Shown piece after piece: positions 5,571-12,327 of a stretch of 12,432 nucleotides of DNA. Numbering within the stretch: the first letter of the stretch is position 1; each line of letters begins with the position of its first letter. Both the position numbers and the translations under genes were made by a program. Source of the stretch: DATFAS01 sp035254305 (lineage in GTDB: Bacteria > Bacillota > Bacilli > Aneurinibacillales > RAOX-1). The stretch is from assembly GCA_035254305.1 (NCBI GenBank), contig DATFAS010000261.1, forward strand, positions 1 to 12,432, written 5' to 3'. The notes beneath the pieces were generated by a model, which saw nothing but the letters and a program-made list of their open reading frames with translations, was not told the origin of the DNA and did not search any database.

Positions 5571-6509
5571 ATGACAAACCATATAGACGTTGTTATTGTA
5601 GGAGGAGGGCCAGCTGGCATTTCTGCAGCTATATGGTGTAAACGACTAGGCCTTAATCATTTACTTATCGAATCCAGCCATGAGCTAGGTGGACAGCTTC
5701 AAGAAATACATAATAAAATTATTGATTATCCTGGTTTTATTGCAAATAATGGAGCTTTCTTAAAAGAAAAGTTTGCAGAACAAATCAAACATCTAGATTG
5801 CCTCTATGAGATAGGAGCACAAGTCAACTCAATCGCAGTTGAACAATCAATTTTAAATTATTCCATCCTAGATTCCAGCCCCCAAATCATACACTTTCAT
5901 TCTTTGATTCTTGCTACTGGCTCCTCTTCTAAAAGACTAGGAATTCCAGGGGAAGCGCAAATGATTGCCCGTGGTGAGATTTATTCTGCCTCCAAAGATT
6001 CTGCTTATTTTACAAATGGAAAGCCCGTTGCAGTCATTGGAGGAGGAGATCGGGCCTTTGAAGGAGCTTGGCTTCTAGCAGAACATGGTGCACAGGTATT
6101 TCTCATCCATCATTCTGGACAATTCCGTGCACGAAGTGAGCTTTGCAAACAGGTGTTGAACCATCCTCAAATCACACTTCATACCCATGCACAAGTAACC
6201 AAGATTTGCGGTAAAAATAAAGTGGAAGGGATAAAAATAGTAAGAAATGAAGGCCACGAGCAGTTTCTTGCAGTAGAAGCGGTATTTGTTCGGATTGGGG
6301 TTGAACCAAATAGTCACCTTATTCGCGAACAAGTCAAAACTGATTCTGAGGGGTATATCATCGTGAATGGATTTGGACAAACCTCCATTCCAAATATTTA
6401 TGCTGTGGGTGATGTTTGTACAAGACCAACTTATTCTAGTATTGCCACTGGAGTCGGTCAGGCTATGATCGCTGCAAAACAAATCTCATTAAGCCTTAAT
6501 AGTCATTAA
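5571..6509 (+). CDS. Thioredoxin-reductase-fold flavoprotein lacking CxxC
   Basis: A 312-aa FAD-dependent pyridine-nucleotide oxidoreductase with the thioredoxin reductase domain order. The FAD dinucleotide fold is GGGPAG (11-16) with ELGGQL (39-43) and ATGS (115-118). The nucleotide-binding domain carries VIGGGDRAFEGA (155-166), and the C-terminal FAD motif is IYAVGDVCTRPTYSSIATGVGQA (276-298). Where thioredoxin reductase has its CATC redox pair, this protein reads IYSASKDSAYF (137-147), so both catalytic cysteines are missing. The HRRxxFRA motif that grips the NADPH phosphate is changed to HHSGQFRA (180-187). It therefore cannot reduce thioredoxin by the usual route. A ferredoxin/flavodoxin reductase, diaphorase or other electron-donor role is possible, but it does not read like YumC/YcgT. 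I chose the ATG at 5571, with GAAGGGAG 8 nt upstream. An in-frame ATG at 5535 has no such site. No terminator is clear after it. Confidence 0.85.
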   Translation: MTNHIDVVIVGGGPAGISAAIWCKRLGLNHLLIESSHELGGQLQEIHNKIIDYPGFIANNGAFLKEKFAEQIKHLDCLYEIGAQVNSIAVEQSILNYSILDSSPQIIHFHSLILATGSSSKRLGIPGEAQMIARGEIYSASKDSAYFTNGKPVAVIGGGDRAFEGAWLLAEHGAQVFLIHHSGQFRARSELCKQVLNHPQITLHTHAQVTKICGKNKVEGIKIVRNEGHEQFLAVEAVFVRIGVEPNSHLIREQVKTDSEGYIIVNGFGQTSIPNIYAVGDVCTRPTYSSIATGVGQAMIAAKQISLSLNSH

Positions 6510-6560
6510 AACCACACTCATTCTAATTATCTACCACTTGTTTGTTTATCCATAAGAAAA

Positions 6561-6574
6561 GCTTCAATTGAAGC
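6561..6574. other. 14-bp perfect palindrome between convergent genes
   Basis: GCTTCAATTGAAGC is followed on the minus strand by TTTTCTTA, so it could be a weak second terminator behind the OYE gene. On the plus strand it lacks a T-run. Confidence 0.3.
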
Positions 6575-6604
6575 CCTTCCAAGAAGTAATCGAATCCATC
6601 ATGC

Positions 6605-6633
6605 AAAAAAAACCGAGTGATCTCACTCGGTTT
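6605..6633 (-). terminator. Terminator of the OYE gene
   Basis: A 10-bp stem (6610-6619 with 6624-6633) has a 4-nt loop. The A-run at 6605-6612 gives eight U on the minus strand. Part of the TAA stop is in the stem. Confidence 0.9.
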
Positions 6634-7648
6634 AAAATGCTCTACCATATTGTTCGGGAAACTGGGTCTCAATTCCTAATTGCTTAGCTGCGTTAAGTGC
6701 CCAGTAGGGATTACGCAACATTCCTCGGCCAATCGCAATTAAATCAGCATCTTCGTTCCCAATTACAGAATTAGCTAAGATGGGGTCTTCTAATTTCCCC
6801 ACGGCCATCACCGGAATCTGAACGGATTCTTTAATCACCCTAGCCAATGGAACTTGGTATCCCGCATGTATTCCTGGTCTGCCCGCACTACCTATAGGAC
6901 CTTCTCCGCCTGAACTAACATCAAACAGGTCAATTCCCGCCTTCTTGTACTGTTGGCATAGGTTAATCATATGATTAACATTATAGCCTCCTTCCACATA
7001 TTCACGAGCAGATACTCTCATAAGAAGAGGCATTTCACTTGGAAGTTCACTTTTAACAGCTTGCGTAACCTCTACCCCAAATCTTGCTAAATCCTCACCA
7101 TAAATATCATTTCTACGGTTAGTCAGCGGAGAACAAAATTGATGAATGAGATATCCATGAGCTCCATGGATCTCGATCGTATCAAAGCCTGCTTGAAGTG
7201 CTCTTCTTGCAGCAGCCTGATATTTAATAACCATTTGTTTGACTTCGTCTGTTGTTAACTCCCTAGGTATTTTTGAATTTTCATCAAAAGGGACTGCTGA
7301 AGGGGCCACGGGCACAGGAGCATCGAGAGCCTTCCTCCCAGCATGTCCAATCTGAACCCCAACTTTAGCACCATATTTATGACAAGCCTCAATAATACGC
7401 GAAAAGGCAGAAATATGATCATCAGACCAAAGCCCAAGGTCATGGTCCGTAATCCGTCCGTCGGGTTCAACATCCGTCATTTCTATGATGATTAACCCAG
7501 TTCCTCCAATGGCTCGACTACCATAGTGAATATGATGCCAGTCATTTGGTATGCCGTTCTCAGCAGAATATTGACACATAGGGGGCATGACAATACGATT
7601 CTTTAACTCCATCCCCTTAATCTGGAAGGGAGTAAACAGGTTTTCCAT
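6632..7648 (-). CDS. namA: NADPH dehydrogenase, Old Yellow Enzyme (YqjM/NamA type)
   Basis: A 338-aa FMN-dependent ene-reductase, the same length as B. subtilis YqjM. Such enzymes reduce activated C=C bonds of enones, nitro compounds and other electrophiles with NADPH, in the cytoplasm. Class-defining residues are visible: Cys25 in MPPMCQYS (redox-tuning Cys), the HAGRKA motif (102-107), the substrate-binding His pair in HGAHGYLIHQF (161-171), SAREYVEGGY, and the C-terminal YGRAF whose Arg336 would reach into the neighbouring subunit. Oddly, the usual YGGS.ENR.RF segment is shortened to YGEDLARF, losing the ENR triplet. The ATG at 7648 is preceded by GGTGAGGTG. The gene has a good promoter and its own terminator, and converges on the flavoprotein. 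A stress or detoxification role is inferred from the family. Confidence 0.93.
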   Translation of the reverse strand: MENLFTPFQIKGMELKNRIVMPPMCQYSAENGIPNDWHHIHYGSRAIGGTGLIIIEMTDVEPDGRITDHDLGLWSDDHISAFSRIIEACHKYGAKVGVQIGHAGRKALDAPVPVAPSAVPFDENSKIPRELTTDEVKQMVIKYQAAARRALQAGFDTIEIHGAHGYLIHQFCSPLTNRRNDIYGEDLARFGVEVTQAVKSELPSEMPLLMRVSAREYVEGGYNVNHMINLCQQYKKAGIDLFDVSSGGEGPIGSAGRPGIHAGYQVPLARVIKESVQIPVMAVGKLEDPILANSVIGNEDADLIAIGRGMLRNPYWALNAAKQLGIETQFPEQYGRAF

Positions 7649-7684
7649 GCTTTACACCTCACCCAAAAAATTTGATCCTTTTAA

Positions 7685-7713
7685 ATTATAATTCCATTTA
7701 TTACCGTAAACAA
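7685..7713 (-). promoter_or_regulatory. Promoter of the OYE gene
   Basis: TTGTTT (7713-7708), 17 bp, perfect TATAAT (7690-7685) on the minus strand, about 37 bp from the ATG. An imperfect 20-bp palindrome (7697-7716, arms ATTTATT.../...AACAAAT) covers the -35 and could be a repressor site. Confidence 0.6.
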
Positions 7714-7894
7714 ATTTATTTCCTGAACTTATAATAAATCTGAATGATTTATATTGTTTTTTAAAAGTGTTGACGCTTACAATGAATAGTAGATTTTATT
7801 TGGTGCATTCACCCAAATTCGGAATGTATGTTCTTCTTTTCCATTGTGAAAAATATTTAGGTAAAAAACTTATTGGGGAATCCTATCCCTTACC

Positions 7895-7922
7895 TTTAAA
7901 TGGAAACCATTATTAATATAAT
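7895..7922 (+). promoter_or_regulatory. Putative promoter of the phosphate transport operon
   Basis: TATAAT (7917-7922) lies 16 bp after TTTAAA (7895-7900), a weak -35. An inverted repeat AATGG-AAA-CCATT (7899-7911) lies in the spacer. The start near 7929 gives a ~60-nt leader. The rest of 7714-7894 is AT-rich with no gene that I can support, and I see no convincing set of PhoP boxes. Confidence 0.4.
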
Positions 7923-7990
7923 GACTTAAATGAAAACATGTGCTAAATTTATCTATTGGGAGCAAAAAAACCAAACTAGGAGTGGAAACA

Positions 7991-8608
7991 ATGGTATTTA
8001 GGAAAAAGGATACATTTCTTGAGACGCTCTACGAAGTTGCGAAAAACGTCTACGAAGCCGCTAGATTTTTTAATGAATTTAAAATCGATTCCCTTGAAAG
8101 TGTAAAAATATTTGCAGATAAAATGAAAGAATTCGAACATAAAGGGGATAATTACATACATAGCCTAATCCAAGCCTTAAACAAGACGTATATCACCTCT
8201 ATTGAGCGAGAGGATATTCTAAATCTTGCTGTTAAATTGGATGACGTCCTTGATGGAATGGAAGCCTGCGCATCACGCTTTTATATGTATGATATTACCA
8301 AAGGTAATAAAGTTATGATGGATTTTGCAGAAAATAATCAAGCTTCAACATTAGAAATTGTGAAGGCCTTAGAACTTCTTCGTGAACGAAAACTTCTGCC
8401 GATTCGTGAATATACAATTAAAATTAATGAGTTAGAATCCCAAGGGGATGAACTTCTAAGAGATGGTATTCGCGGCTTATTCAAGGAATCTAACGATGCC
8501 ATCCATATCATTAAATACAAAGAGATATACGAAATCCTTGAATCCGTTTCTGATAGCTGTGAAGATGTAGCTGATACACTAGAAACCATTATTATGAGAA
8601 ACTCATAG
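7991..8608 (+). CDS. ykaA: DUF47/PhoU-like protein, partner of Pit
   Basis: A 205-aa all-helical cytoplasmic protein of the UPF0111/DUF47 family, related to PhoU. In many bacteria it is encoded next to a PiT phosphate transporter, as ykaA is next to pit in B. subtilis, and is thought to regulate that transporter. Two pseudo-repeats are visible, each with the acidic metal-binding type motif: EFEHKGDNYIH (about 45-55) and ELESQGDELLRDG (about 148-160), with KLDDVLDGMEA between them. I chose the ATG at 7991, preceded by TAGGAGTGG with 5 nt spacing. An upstream in-frame start at 7940 has no such site. Its stop is 16 nt before the pit start, so the two are co-transcribed. No signal peptide or membrane segment is present. 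Confidence 0.92.
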   Translation: MVFRKKDTFLETLYEVAKNVYEAARFFNEFKIDSLESVKIFADKMKEFEHKGDNYIHSLIQALNKTYITSIEREDILNLAVKLDDVLDGMEACASRFYMYDITKGNKVMMDFAENNQASTLEIVKALELLRERKLLPIREYTIKINELESQGDELLRDGIRGLFKESNDAIHIIKYKEIYEILESVSDSCEDVADTLETIIMRNS

Positions 8609-8624
8609 GCTAGGGGAATTGTTA

Positions 8625-9629
8625 ATGGAGACAGGATTAATTGTTATAGTCAGTGTGGTTATTCTTGCACTGCTTTTTGATTTTATCAATGGATTTCATG
8701 ATACTGCTAATGCAATTGCAACTTCAGTCTCAACACGAGCTTTACCCCCACAGGTTGCCATTGTTCTCGCGGCAACTATGAACTTTATTGGGGCCATTAT
8801 GTTCACAGGTGTAGCCAAAACCATCGGGGGAAAGATTGCTGATCCTGTTCATTTAGAAAACGGGGTTGTTATTGTTATTGCTGCACTTATTGCAGCGATT
8901 ACCTGGAATCTAATCACTTGGTGGTACGGTATTCCAAGTAGCTCCTCTCATGCATTAATTGGAGCACTAGTAGGATCTATCGTTGCCTCAGCGGGATTTC
9001 ACGCGGTGAATTGGTCTGGTTTTATTGATATCATCAAAGCTTTGTTGTTATCTCCAATCATTGCCTTGGTGATTGGTTATATTGTAATGAATATATTTCA
9101 CTTTATTTTAAGTTATGTAGAAGCTTCTCCCCAACGTGTAAACAAAGGATTTAGAGGGTTTCAGGTCATAACTGCAGCATTGCAATCATTTACACATGGT
9201 ACCAATGATGCTCAGAAATCAATGGGGATTATCACATTTGCCTTAGTTGCTGGTGGATATCAACAAACGATCGACAACATTCCCCTTTGGGTTCGAGTTT
9301 GTTGTGGAATTGCAATGGGACTTGGTACGGCAATTGGTGGATGGAAGATCATTAAAACTGTCGGTGGTAAGATTATGAAGATTGAACCGGTTAATGGAGC
9401 CGCAGCAGATGTTTCCTCAGCTATAATTATCTTTGTATTTACCAAGTTTGGGTTACCAGTGAGTACTACCCACGTAATCTCCTCTGCTATTATGGGAGTT
9501 GGTACGGCAAAACGCGTAAAAGGTGTGAAATGGGGAGTTGCACAACGTATTGTTCTAACTTGGATTATCACACTTCCCATTTGTGCTATTTTAGCTTTTG
9601 TGGTCTTTTCTGTTATTCGGTTTCTGTAA
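8625..9629 (+). CDS. pit: Low-affinity inorganic phosphate transporter (PiT)
   Basis: A 334-aa polytopic membrane protein of the PiT family, importing phosphate (as metal-phosphate complex) with cations. The two inverted halves carry the family signatures: GFHDTANAIATS (23-34) in the first and HGTNDAQKSMGI (191-202) in the second. Further paired motifs are PSSSSHALIGALVG (104-117) and PVSTTHVISSAIMG (278-291). About ten hydrophobic segments are visible, and the length matches B. subtilis Pit. The ATG at 8625 is chosen because AGGGG (8612-8616) lies 8 nt upstream. A TTG at 8619 would be only 2 nt from it. It is the second gene of the DUF47-pit operon, ended by the terminator at 9702-9735. Confidence 0.95.
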   Translation: METGLIVIVSVVILALLFDFINGFHDTANAIATSVSTRALPPQVAIVLAATMNFIGAIMFTGVAKTIGGKIADPVHLENGVVIVIAALIAAITWNLITWWYGIPSSSSHALIGALVGSIVASAGFHAVNWSGFIDIIKALLLSPIIALVIGYIVMNIFHFILSYVEASPQRVNKGFRGFQVITAALQSFTHGTNDAQKSMGIITFALVAGGYQQTIDNIPLWVRVCCGIAMGLGTAIGGWKIIKTVGGKIMKIEPVNGAAADVSSAIIIFVFTKFGLPVSTTHVISSAIMGVGTAKRVKGVKWGVAQRIVLTWIITLPICAILAFVVFSVIRFL

Positions 9630-9701
9630 GCCATTCATACTACACGAATAAAATAAACTACTATGGAAATGATAAGATGGTAAATCCATTCAAATCCAGA
9701 G

Positions 9702-9735
9702 AGCCCAACTTGATCGATTCAGGTTGGGTCTTTTT
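9702..9735 (+). terminator. Terminator of the DUF47-pit operon
   Basis: A 10-bp stem (9704-9713 with 9719-9728, one G-U), 5-nt loop, then TCTTTTT. Confidence 0.85.
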
Positions 9736-9906
9736 ATGTTTAAAATCTTATTTCATATTATAAAGATTACTCTTATTTTTAAGATTCCATTCATATTAAT
9801 ATTGTATTATTAGTTAAGAACAAAATGTGAATTGTAAACCAATTGTATTGATAAAAAGACTTGTTCCTGTTAATGTATTTTTATAATAATTTTTTGAATA
9901 TTTCTA

Positions 9907-9912
9907 TATAAT
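9907..9912 (+). promoter_or_regulatory. Putative -10 of the small CxxC gene
   Basis: TATAAT about 30 bp before the ATG. No good -35 is present. Another TATAAT (9882-9887) has TTGTTC 15 bp upstream. The 9736-9941 stretch is very AT-rich and otherwise featureless. Confidence 0.3.
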
Positions 9913-9941
9913 AAAAAGAAATAGAGATAGGGTGAGAGATT

Positions 9942-10130
9942 ATGTCTTATGAATTAGTTACCCGGAAATGTAGAGTGTGTGACATCAAACTCACGGAGTT
10001 TGAATATATAGAAAAGGCATCCCTCTGCATAGAATGTTACAACGAGCAACATGAGGACCCATCAAAAAGCTCCAACAAACCTGCAAGTTTGCGTAGAACC
10101 AGAAATAAACGCTTTATCTCCTACGCATAG
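9942..10130 (+). CDS. Small two-CxxC zinc-finger-like protein, 62 aa
   Basis: The first ~40 residues look genuine: CRVC (10-13), then CIECYNE (29-35), which together could hold one zinc in a treble-clef or zinc-ribbon fold. The rest is a basic, low-complexity tail (SKSSNKPASLRRTRNKR). The ATG is preceded by AGGGTGAGAG. I do not recognise the family, but the C-terminal knuckle CIECYNE resembles CDECYDE in the converging gene at 10430-10576. Past about residue 40 the natural-looking protein sequence continues in another frame, so this may be only the N-terminal part of a longer, frameshifted gene. Both readings are possible. Confidence 0.5.
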   Translation: MSYELVTRKCRVCDIKLTEFEYIEKASLCIECYNEQHEDPSKSSNKPASLRRTRNKRFISYA

Positions 10131-10417
10131 ACTTCATTCCCTTTGGCAACAATGGAACAATAAGCCTGAAGATCAATGGTTAGGAGTTCGACAGGATGGG
10201 GAACCATTTCTATTCGCAGATTCTCATCGGAAAGCCGATTGAAGTTGCACACGGCTATGAATTATCTCTTTTGACTCATGTTCCATTGTATGTTAATCCA
10301 CCGTTTATTAGAATCTCATTAATACCTGTTGGATTTATTCAAACCAGTAAACGAGGAATCCAACTTTATATTTGGGGTAATCAGGATCAGGATAAGGAGA
10401 AAGACACCTTAAATTAG
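9942..10417 (+). pseudogene. Possible ~158-codon gene broken by two frameshifts
   Basis: Protein-like sequence runs through three successive frames. Frame one gives the CxxC/CxxC N-terminus. Frame two (10051-10242) gives NALSPTHRLHSLWQQW..., PEDQWLGVRQDGEPFLFADSH. Frame three (to 10417) gives GKPIEVAHGYELSLL, HVPLYVNPPFIRISLIPVGF and QLYIWG. Dropping one base, C10228, joins frames two and three as FLFADSH-GKPIEVAHGYEL, a very natural reading. The first shift lies somewhere in 10051-10130 and cannot be placed. Only the first ORF has a convincing start. An AGGAG before the ATG at 10196 could let the last part be translated alone, but its first residues look like an out-of-frame copy of real coding sequence. 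It may be gene decay, sequencing errors or, less likely, recoding. Family unknown. Confidence 0.45.
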
Positions 10418-10434
10418 GTGTCTTTCTCCTTATC
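10391..10434. terminator. 19-bp hairpin shared by convergent genes
   Basis: A perfect 19-bp stem (10391-10409 with 10416-10434) has a 6-nt loop and holds the stop codon of the plus-strand frame (10415-10417) and that of the minus-strand microprotein (10430-10432). Neither side has a proper U-run, so termination efficiency is uncertain, though the stem also gives 3'-end protection. Confidence 0.5.
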
Positions 10435-10576
10435 CCTTCATAGAGGCAAGCCATTCATCATAGCATTCATCACAAAGCAGCTCATTTTTTTCTGTAGAGT
10501 CATGATAAAGTGTGATAGAATGGATGCTTTCTGTTTCGTGATCACAATAATAACAAGAATAACTCATAAGAAGCAT
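10430..10576 (-). CDS. Small two-CxxC microprotein, 48 aa
   Basis: A short cytoplasmic protein with CYYC (residues 8-11) and CDEC (35-38), spaced by a 23-residue acidic linker, and ending in YDEWLASMKG. Four cysteines in two knuckles predict one zinc site. The ATG at 10576 has a strong purine site upstream (GAGGGGGGG). An in-frame ATG three codons later is too far from it. It converges on the small CxxC gene at 9942, and its CDECYDE knuckle resembles CIECYNE there, suggesting two related folds facing each other. The stop is inside the shared 19-bp hairpin. I know no family name. It sits downstream of the nitrite/sulfite reductase on the same strand, but a palindrome and AT-rich gap of ~110 bp separate them. 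Confidence 0.72.
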   Translation of the reverse strand: MLLMSYSCYYCDHETESIHSITLYHDSTEKNELLCDECYDEWLASMKG

Positions 10577-10662
10577 TCACCCCCCCTCTTCTTTTAAGTT
10601 GTCCAGAAGAGAAGGTTAATCACATGGTAAATTATATATACTAGAATACTAAGACTTTATAC

Positions 10663-10683
10663 AACATTCATAATATGAATGTT
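10663..10683. other. 21-bp perfect palindrome (operator or AT-rich terminator)
   Basis: Ten-base arms AACATTCATA and TATGAATGTT around one central A lie just 4 bp beyond the stop of the reductase gene. It may terminate that gene, though the minus strand lacks a clean U-run. It also overlaps a possible -35 (TTGTAT, 10664-10659) of the 48-aa gene, as an operator would. Confidence 0.45.
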
Positions 10684-10687
10684 TTCT

Positions 10688-12214
10688 CTATACATATCCA
10701 ATCCCCTGAGTTTTCTTTAAATAGATACCTGTGAAATATCGTTCATCAATTAGTATTTCTACTAGCTCATCTGTCAAATTTTGTACAGGCACCTTTTCCT
10801 TTAGTAAAGCTCCTATACGAGCATGATGGCCTATGCTACCGCCATAGAAAATATCAACCGCATCGACAAGCACTCCATTCACCCTTGCCTTTGTTCCTCG
10901 CAGCCCAATATCCCCCGTTTGAATGATGGCACAGGAATTTGGACAGCCTGACCAGTGAATCCGCAGCTCTTCTCTTCTAATAATTAATCGGCTCTCCAAT
11001 TCAGCGATTAAACGAAGGGCCGGAGTCTTTGTATCAACAATGGCTAGATCACACCCCTCTTTTCCTGTACAAGTGACTAAGCCTCGATATAACGGAGTTG
11101 GATCGTATGCAAGCTCCTGTAACAGTGCCTCTTGTTTGAACCGTTTAAGTCTAATTTCCGGTATAGATGGAATAACCACATTTTGCCCTGCAGTAAGCCG
11201 GATTTCACTTTGCCCATACTCATTTGCTAACTGAGCTAGTTTGCGACATTGACCAGACGACATTTTTCCATTTGGGACCGATACACCCGCATAAAAGTAA
11301 CCCGTTGTCTTTTGTGGATGGATCCCTATATGATCATGATGATGATGTTCCTTCACATCAGCTACTACCTTTGGTAACTCTTGCCCCATCCTCTGATTCA
11401 GCTCATCTAAGAGCTTCGGTAAACCCCATTGCTCTAACAAATGGAACATTCTAGCTTTGTTTCGATTATCCCGATTGCCATGTTCACGAAATAGATCCAG
11501 TAGAGCCATCACGCAATCACCTGCTAATTCTTTCGGAATCCAAACACCCAAATCCTCACCAATGTTAGCATAAAGCTTGCCTATCGCACCGCCTATGCGA
11601 ATTCTGAAGCCTTCCTTATCTCCTTGTGCTAGAGGAATAACTTGTGGTATAAGGCCAATATCATTGAGTCTAGAGTGAGCACAATCTTCATAACAGCCTG
11701 TTATAGAGATGTTGAATTTTCTCGGTAAATCAGCATAAAGCGGATTTCCAATAATCTGTTTGGATATTTCCTCTAGGATTTCACTTGCATCAAATGCCTC
11801 ATGGGACTGTAAACCAGCTACGGGACAATTCATGAAATTCCTTACATTATCCAATCCTGTTTGACGTGTATCTAATCCAGCATCCTTTAAAGCCTGTAAT
11901 AAACTAGGTATATTACCTAGTGCGACTCGCCGAATTTGAACTCCCATACGTGTAGTAATAGCTACCGTTTGATCTCCATAATGATCTGCTATATCAGCTA
12001 ATTGCTCCATCTGAATGCTAGTTAATTTTCCGGATGGAACTCTCACACGGACCATAAATCCACCCTCACGCTTTCGGTAAAACAAACCATACCATCTCAT
12101 TCTAGACAAATCATCATCCGATAGTTCGGAAATCATTCCCTTAGCATAATGATCCAGATCGGAGAGAATGGATAAACCATTTTTCTCCTTCTTCATCTTC
12201 TCGATCCTATTCAT
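10688..12214 (-). CDS. Siroheme/4Fe-4S nitrite or sulfite reductase
   Basis: A 508-aa member of the nitrite/sulfite reductase family, performing six-electron reduction of nitrite to ammonium (or sulfite to sulfide) in the cytoplasm. The two pseudo-symmetric halves are visible. The four cysteines that hold the 4Fe-4S cluster and siroheme are CTGKEGC (382-388) and CPNSC (424-428). Siroheme-contact motifs include TTRMGVQIR (87-95), VRNFMNCPVAG (124-134) and FNISITGCYEDCAH (167-180). No flavin or Rieske domain is attached, so electrons should come from ferredoxin or a separate reductase. The length matches ferredoxin-type nitrite reductases (NirA). Sequence alone does not separate nitrite from sulfite, but the perfect GlnR/TnrA-type box upstream favours nitrite assimilation. 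A His cluster, EHHHHDH (289-295), sits between the halves. The ATG at 12214 follows GGTGGTGAGG. Confidence 0.9.
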   Translation of the reverse strand: MNRIEKMKKEKNGLSILSDLDHYAKGMISELSDDDLSRMRWYGLFYRKREGGFMVRVRVPSGKLTSIQMEQLADIADHYGDQTVAITTRMGVQIRRVALGNIPSLLQALKDAGLDTRQTGLDNVRNFMNCPVAGLQSHEAFDASEILEEISKQIIGNPLYADLPRKFNISITGCYEDCAHSRLNDIGLIPQVIPLAQGDKEGFRIRIGGAIGKLYANIGEDLGVWIPKELAGDCVMALLDLFREHGNRDNRNKARMFHLLEQWGLPKLLDELNQRMGQELPKVVADVKEHHHHDHIGIHPQKTTGYFYAGVSVPNGKMSSGQCRKLAQLANEYGQSEIRLTAGQNVVIPSIPEIRLKRFKQEALLQELAYDPTPLYRGLVTCTGKEGCDLAIVDTKTPALRLIAELESRLIIRREELRIHWSGCPNSCAIIQTGDIGLRGTKARVNGVLVDAVDIFYGGSIGHHARIGALLKEKVPVQNLTDELVEILIDERYFTGIYLKKTQGIGYV

Positions 12215-12245
12215 CTATCCTCACCACCACGTTTCATTTATGAAC

Positions 12246-12251
12246 ATTGTA
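12246..12251 (-). promoter_or_regulatory. Predicted -10 of the reductase gene
   Basis: TACAAT on the minus strand, start expected near 12239, giving a ~25-nt leader. The -35 is poor, as in activator-dependent promoters. An alternative is TTGAAA (12265-12260), 17 bp, CATAAA (12242-12237). Confidence 0.45.
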
Positions 12252-12280
12252 TAAACAATTTTCAATATTGAGTATTGATG

Positions 12281-12297
12281 TGTAAGGTTTCCTAACA
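12281..12297 (-). promoter_or_regulatory. GlnR/TnrA-type nitrogen control box
   Basis: TGTAAGGTTTCCTAACA fits TGTNA-N7-TNACA exactly. Flanking bases extend the symmetry to ATGTGT...ACACAT (12278-12300). Its centre, 12289, is about 50 bp upstream of the predicted start, the position from which TnrA activates nitrogen-limitation genes in B. subtilis. On the plus strand the element is followed by seven T, so it could also be read as a terminator, but no plus-strand gene precedes it. Confidence 0.7.
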
Positions 12298-12327
12298 CAT
12301 TTTTTTCACAAAGGAAGTATCCCGTTA

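Noticed and set aside
7782..7916. 44-codon plus-strand ORF in the gap before the DUF47 gene
   Set aside because: No ribosome binding site precedes the ATG and it overlaps the promoter region of the operon. Chance ORFs of this size are common in AT-rich DNA.
7741..7990. PhoP boxes upstream of the DUF47-pit operon
   Set aside because: Only scattered TTNACA-like hexamers (such as TTGACG at 7770) are present, not the regularly spaced direct repeats expected.
9735..9812. 25-codon hydrophobic ORF after the pit terminator
   Set aside because: It begins at the terminator's T-run and has no ribosome binding site. AT-rich DNA readily encodes Ile/Leu/Phe runs.
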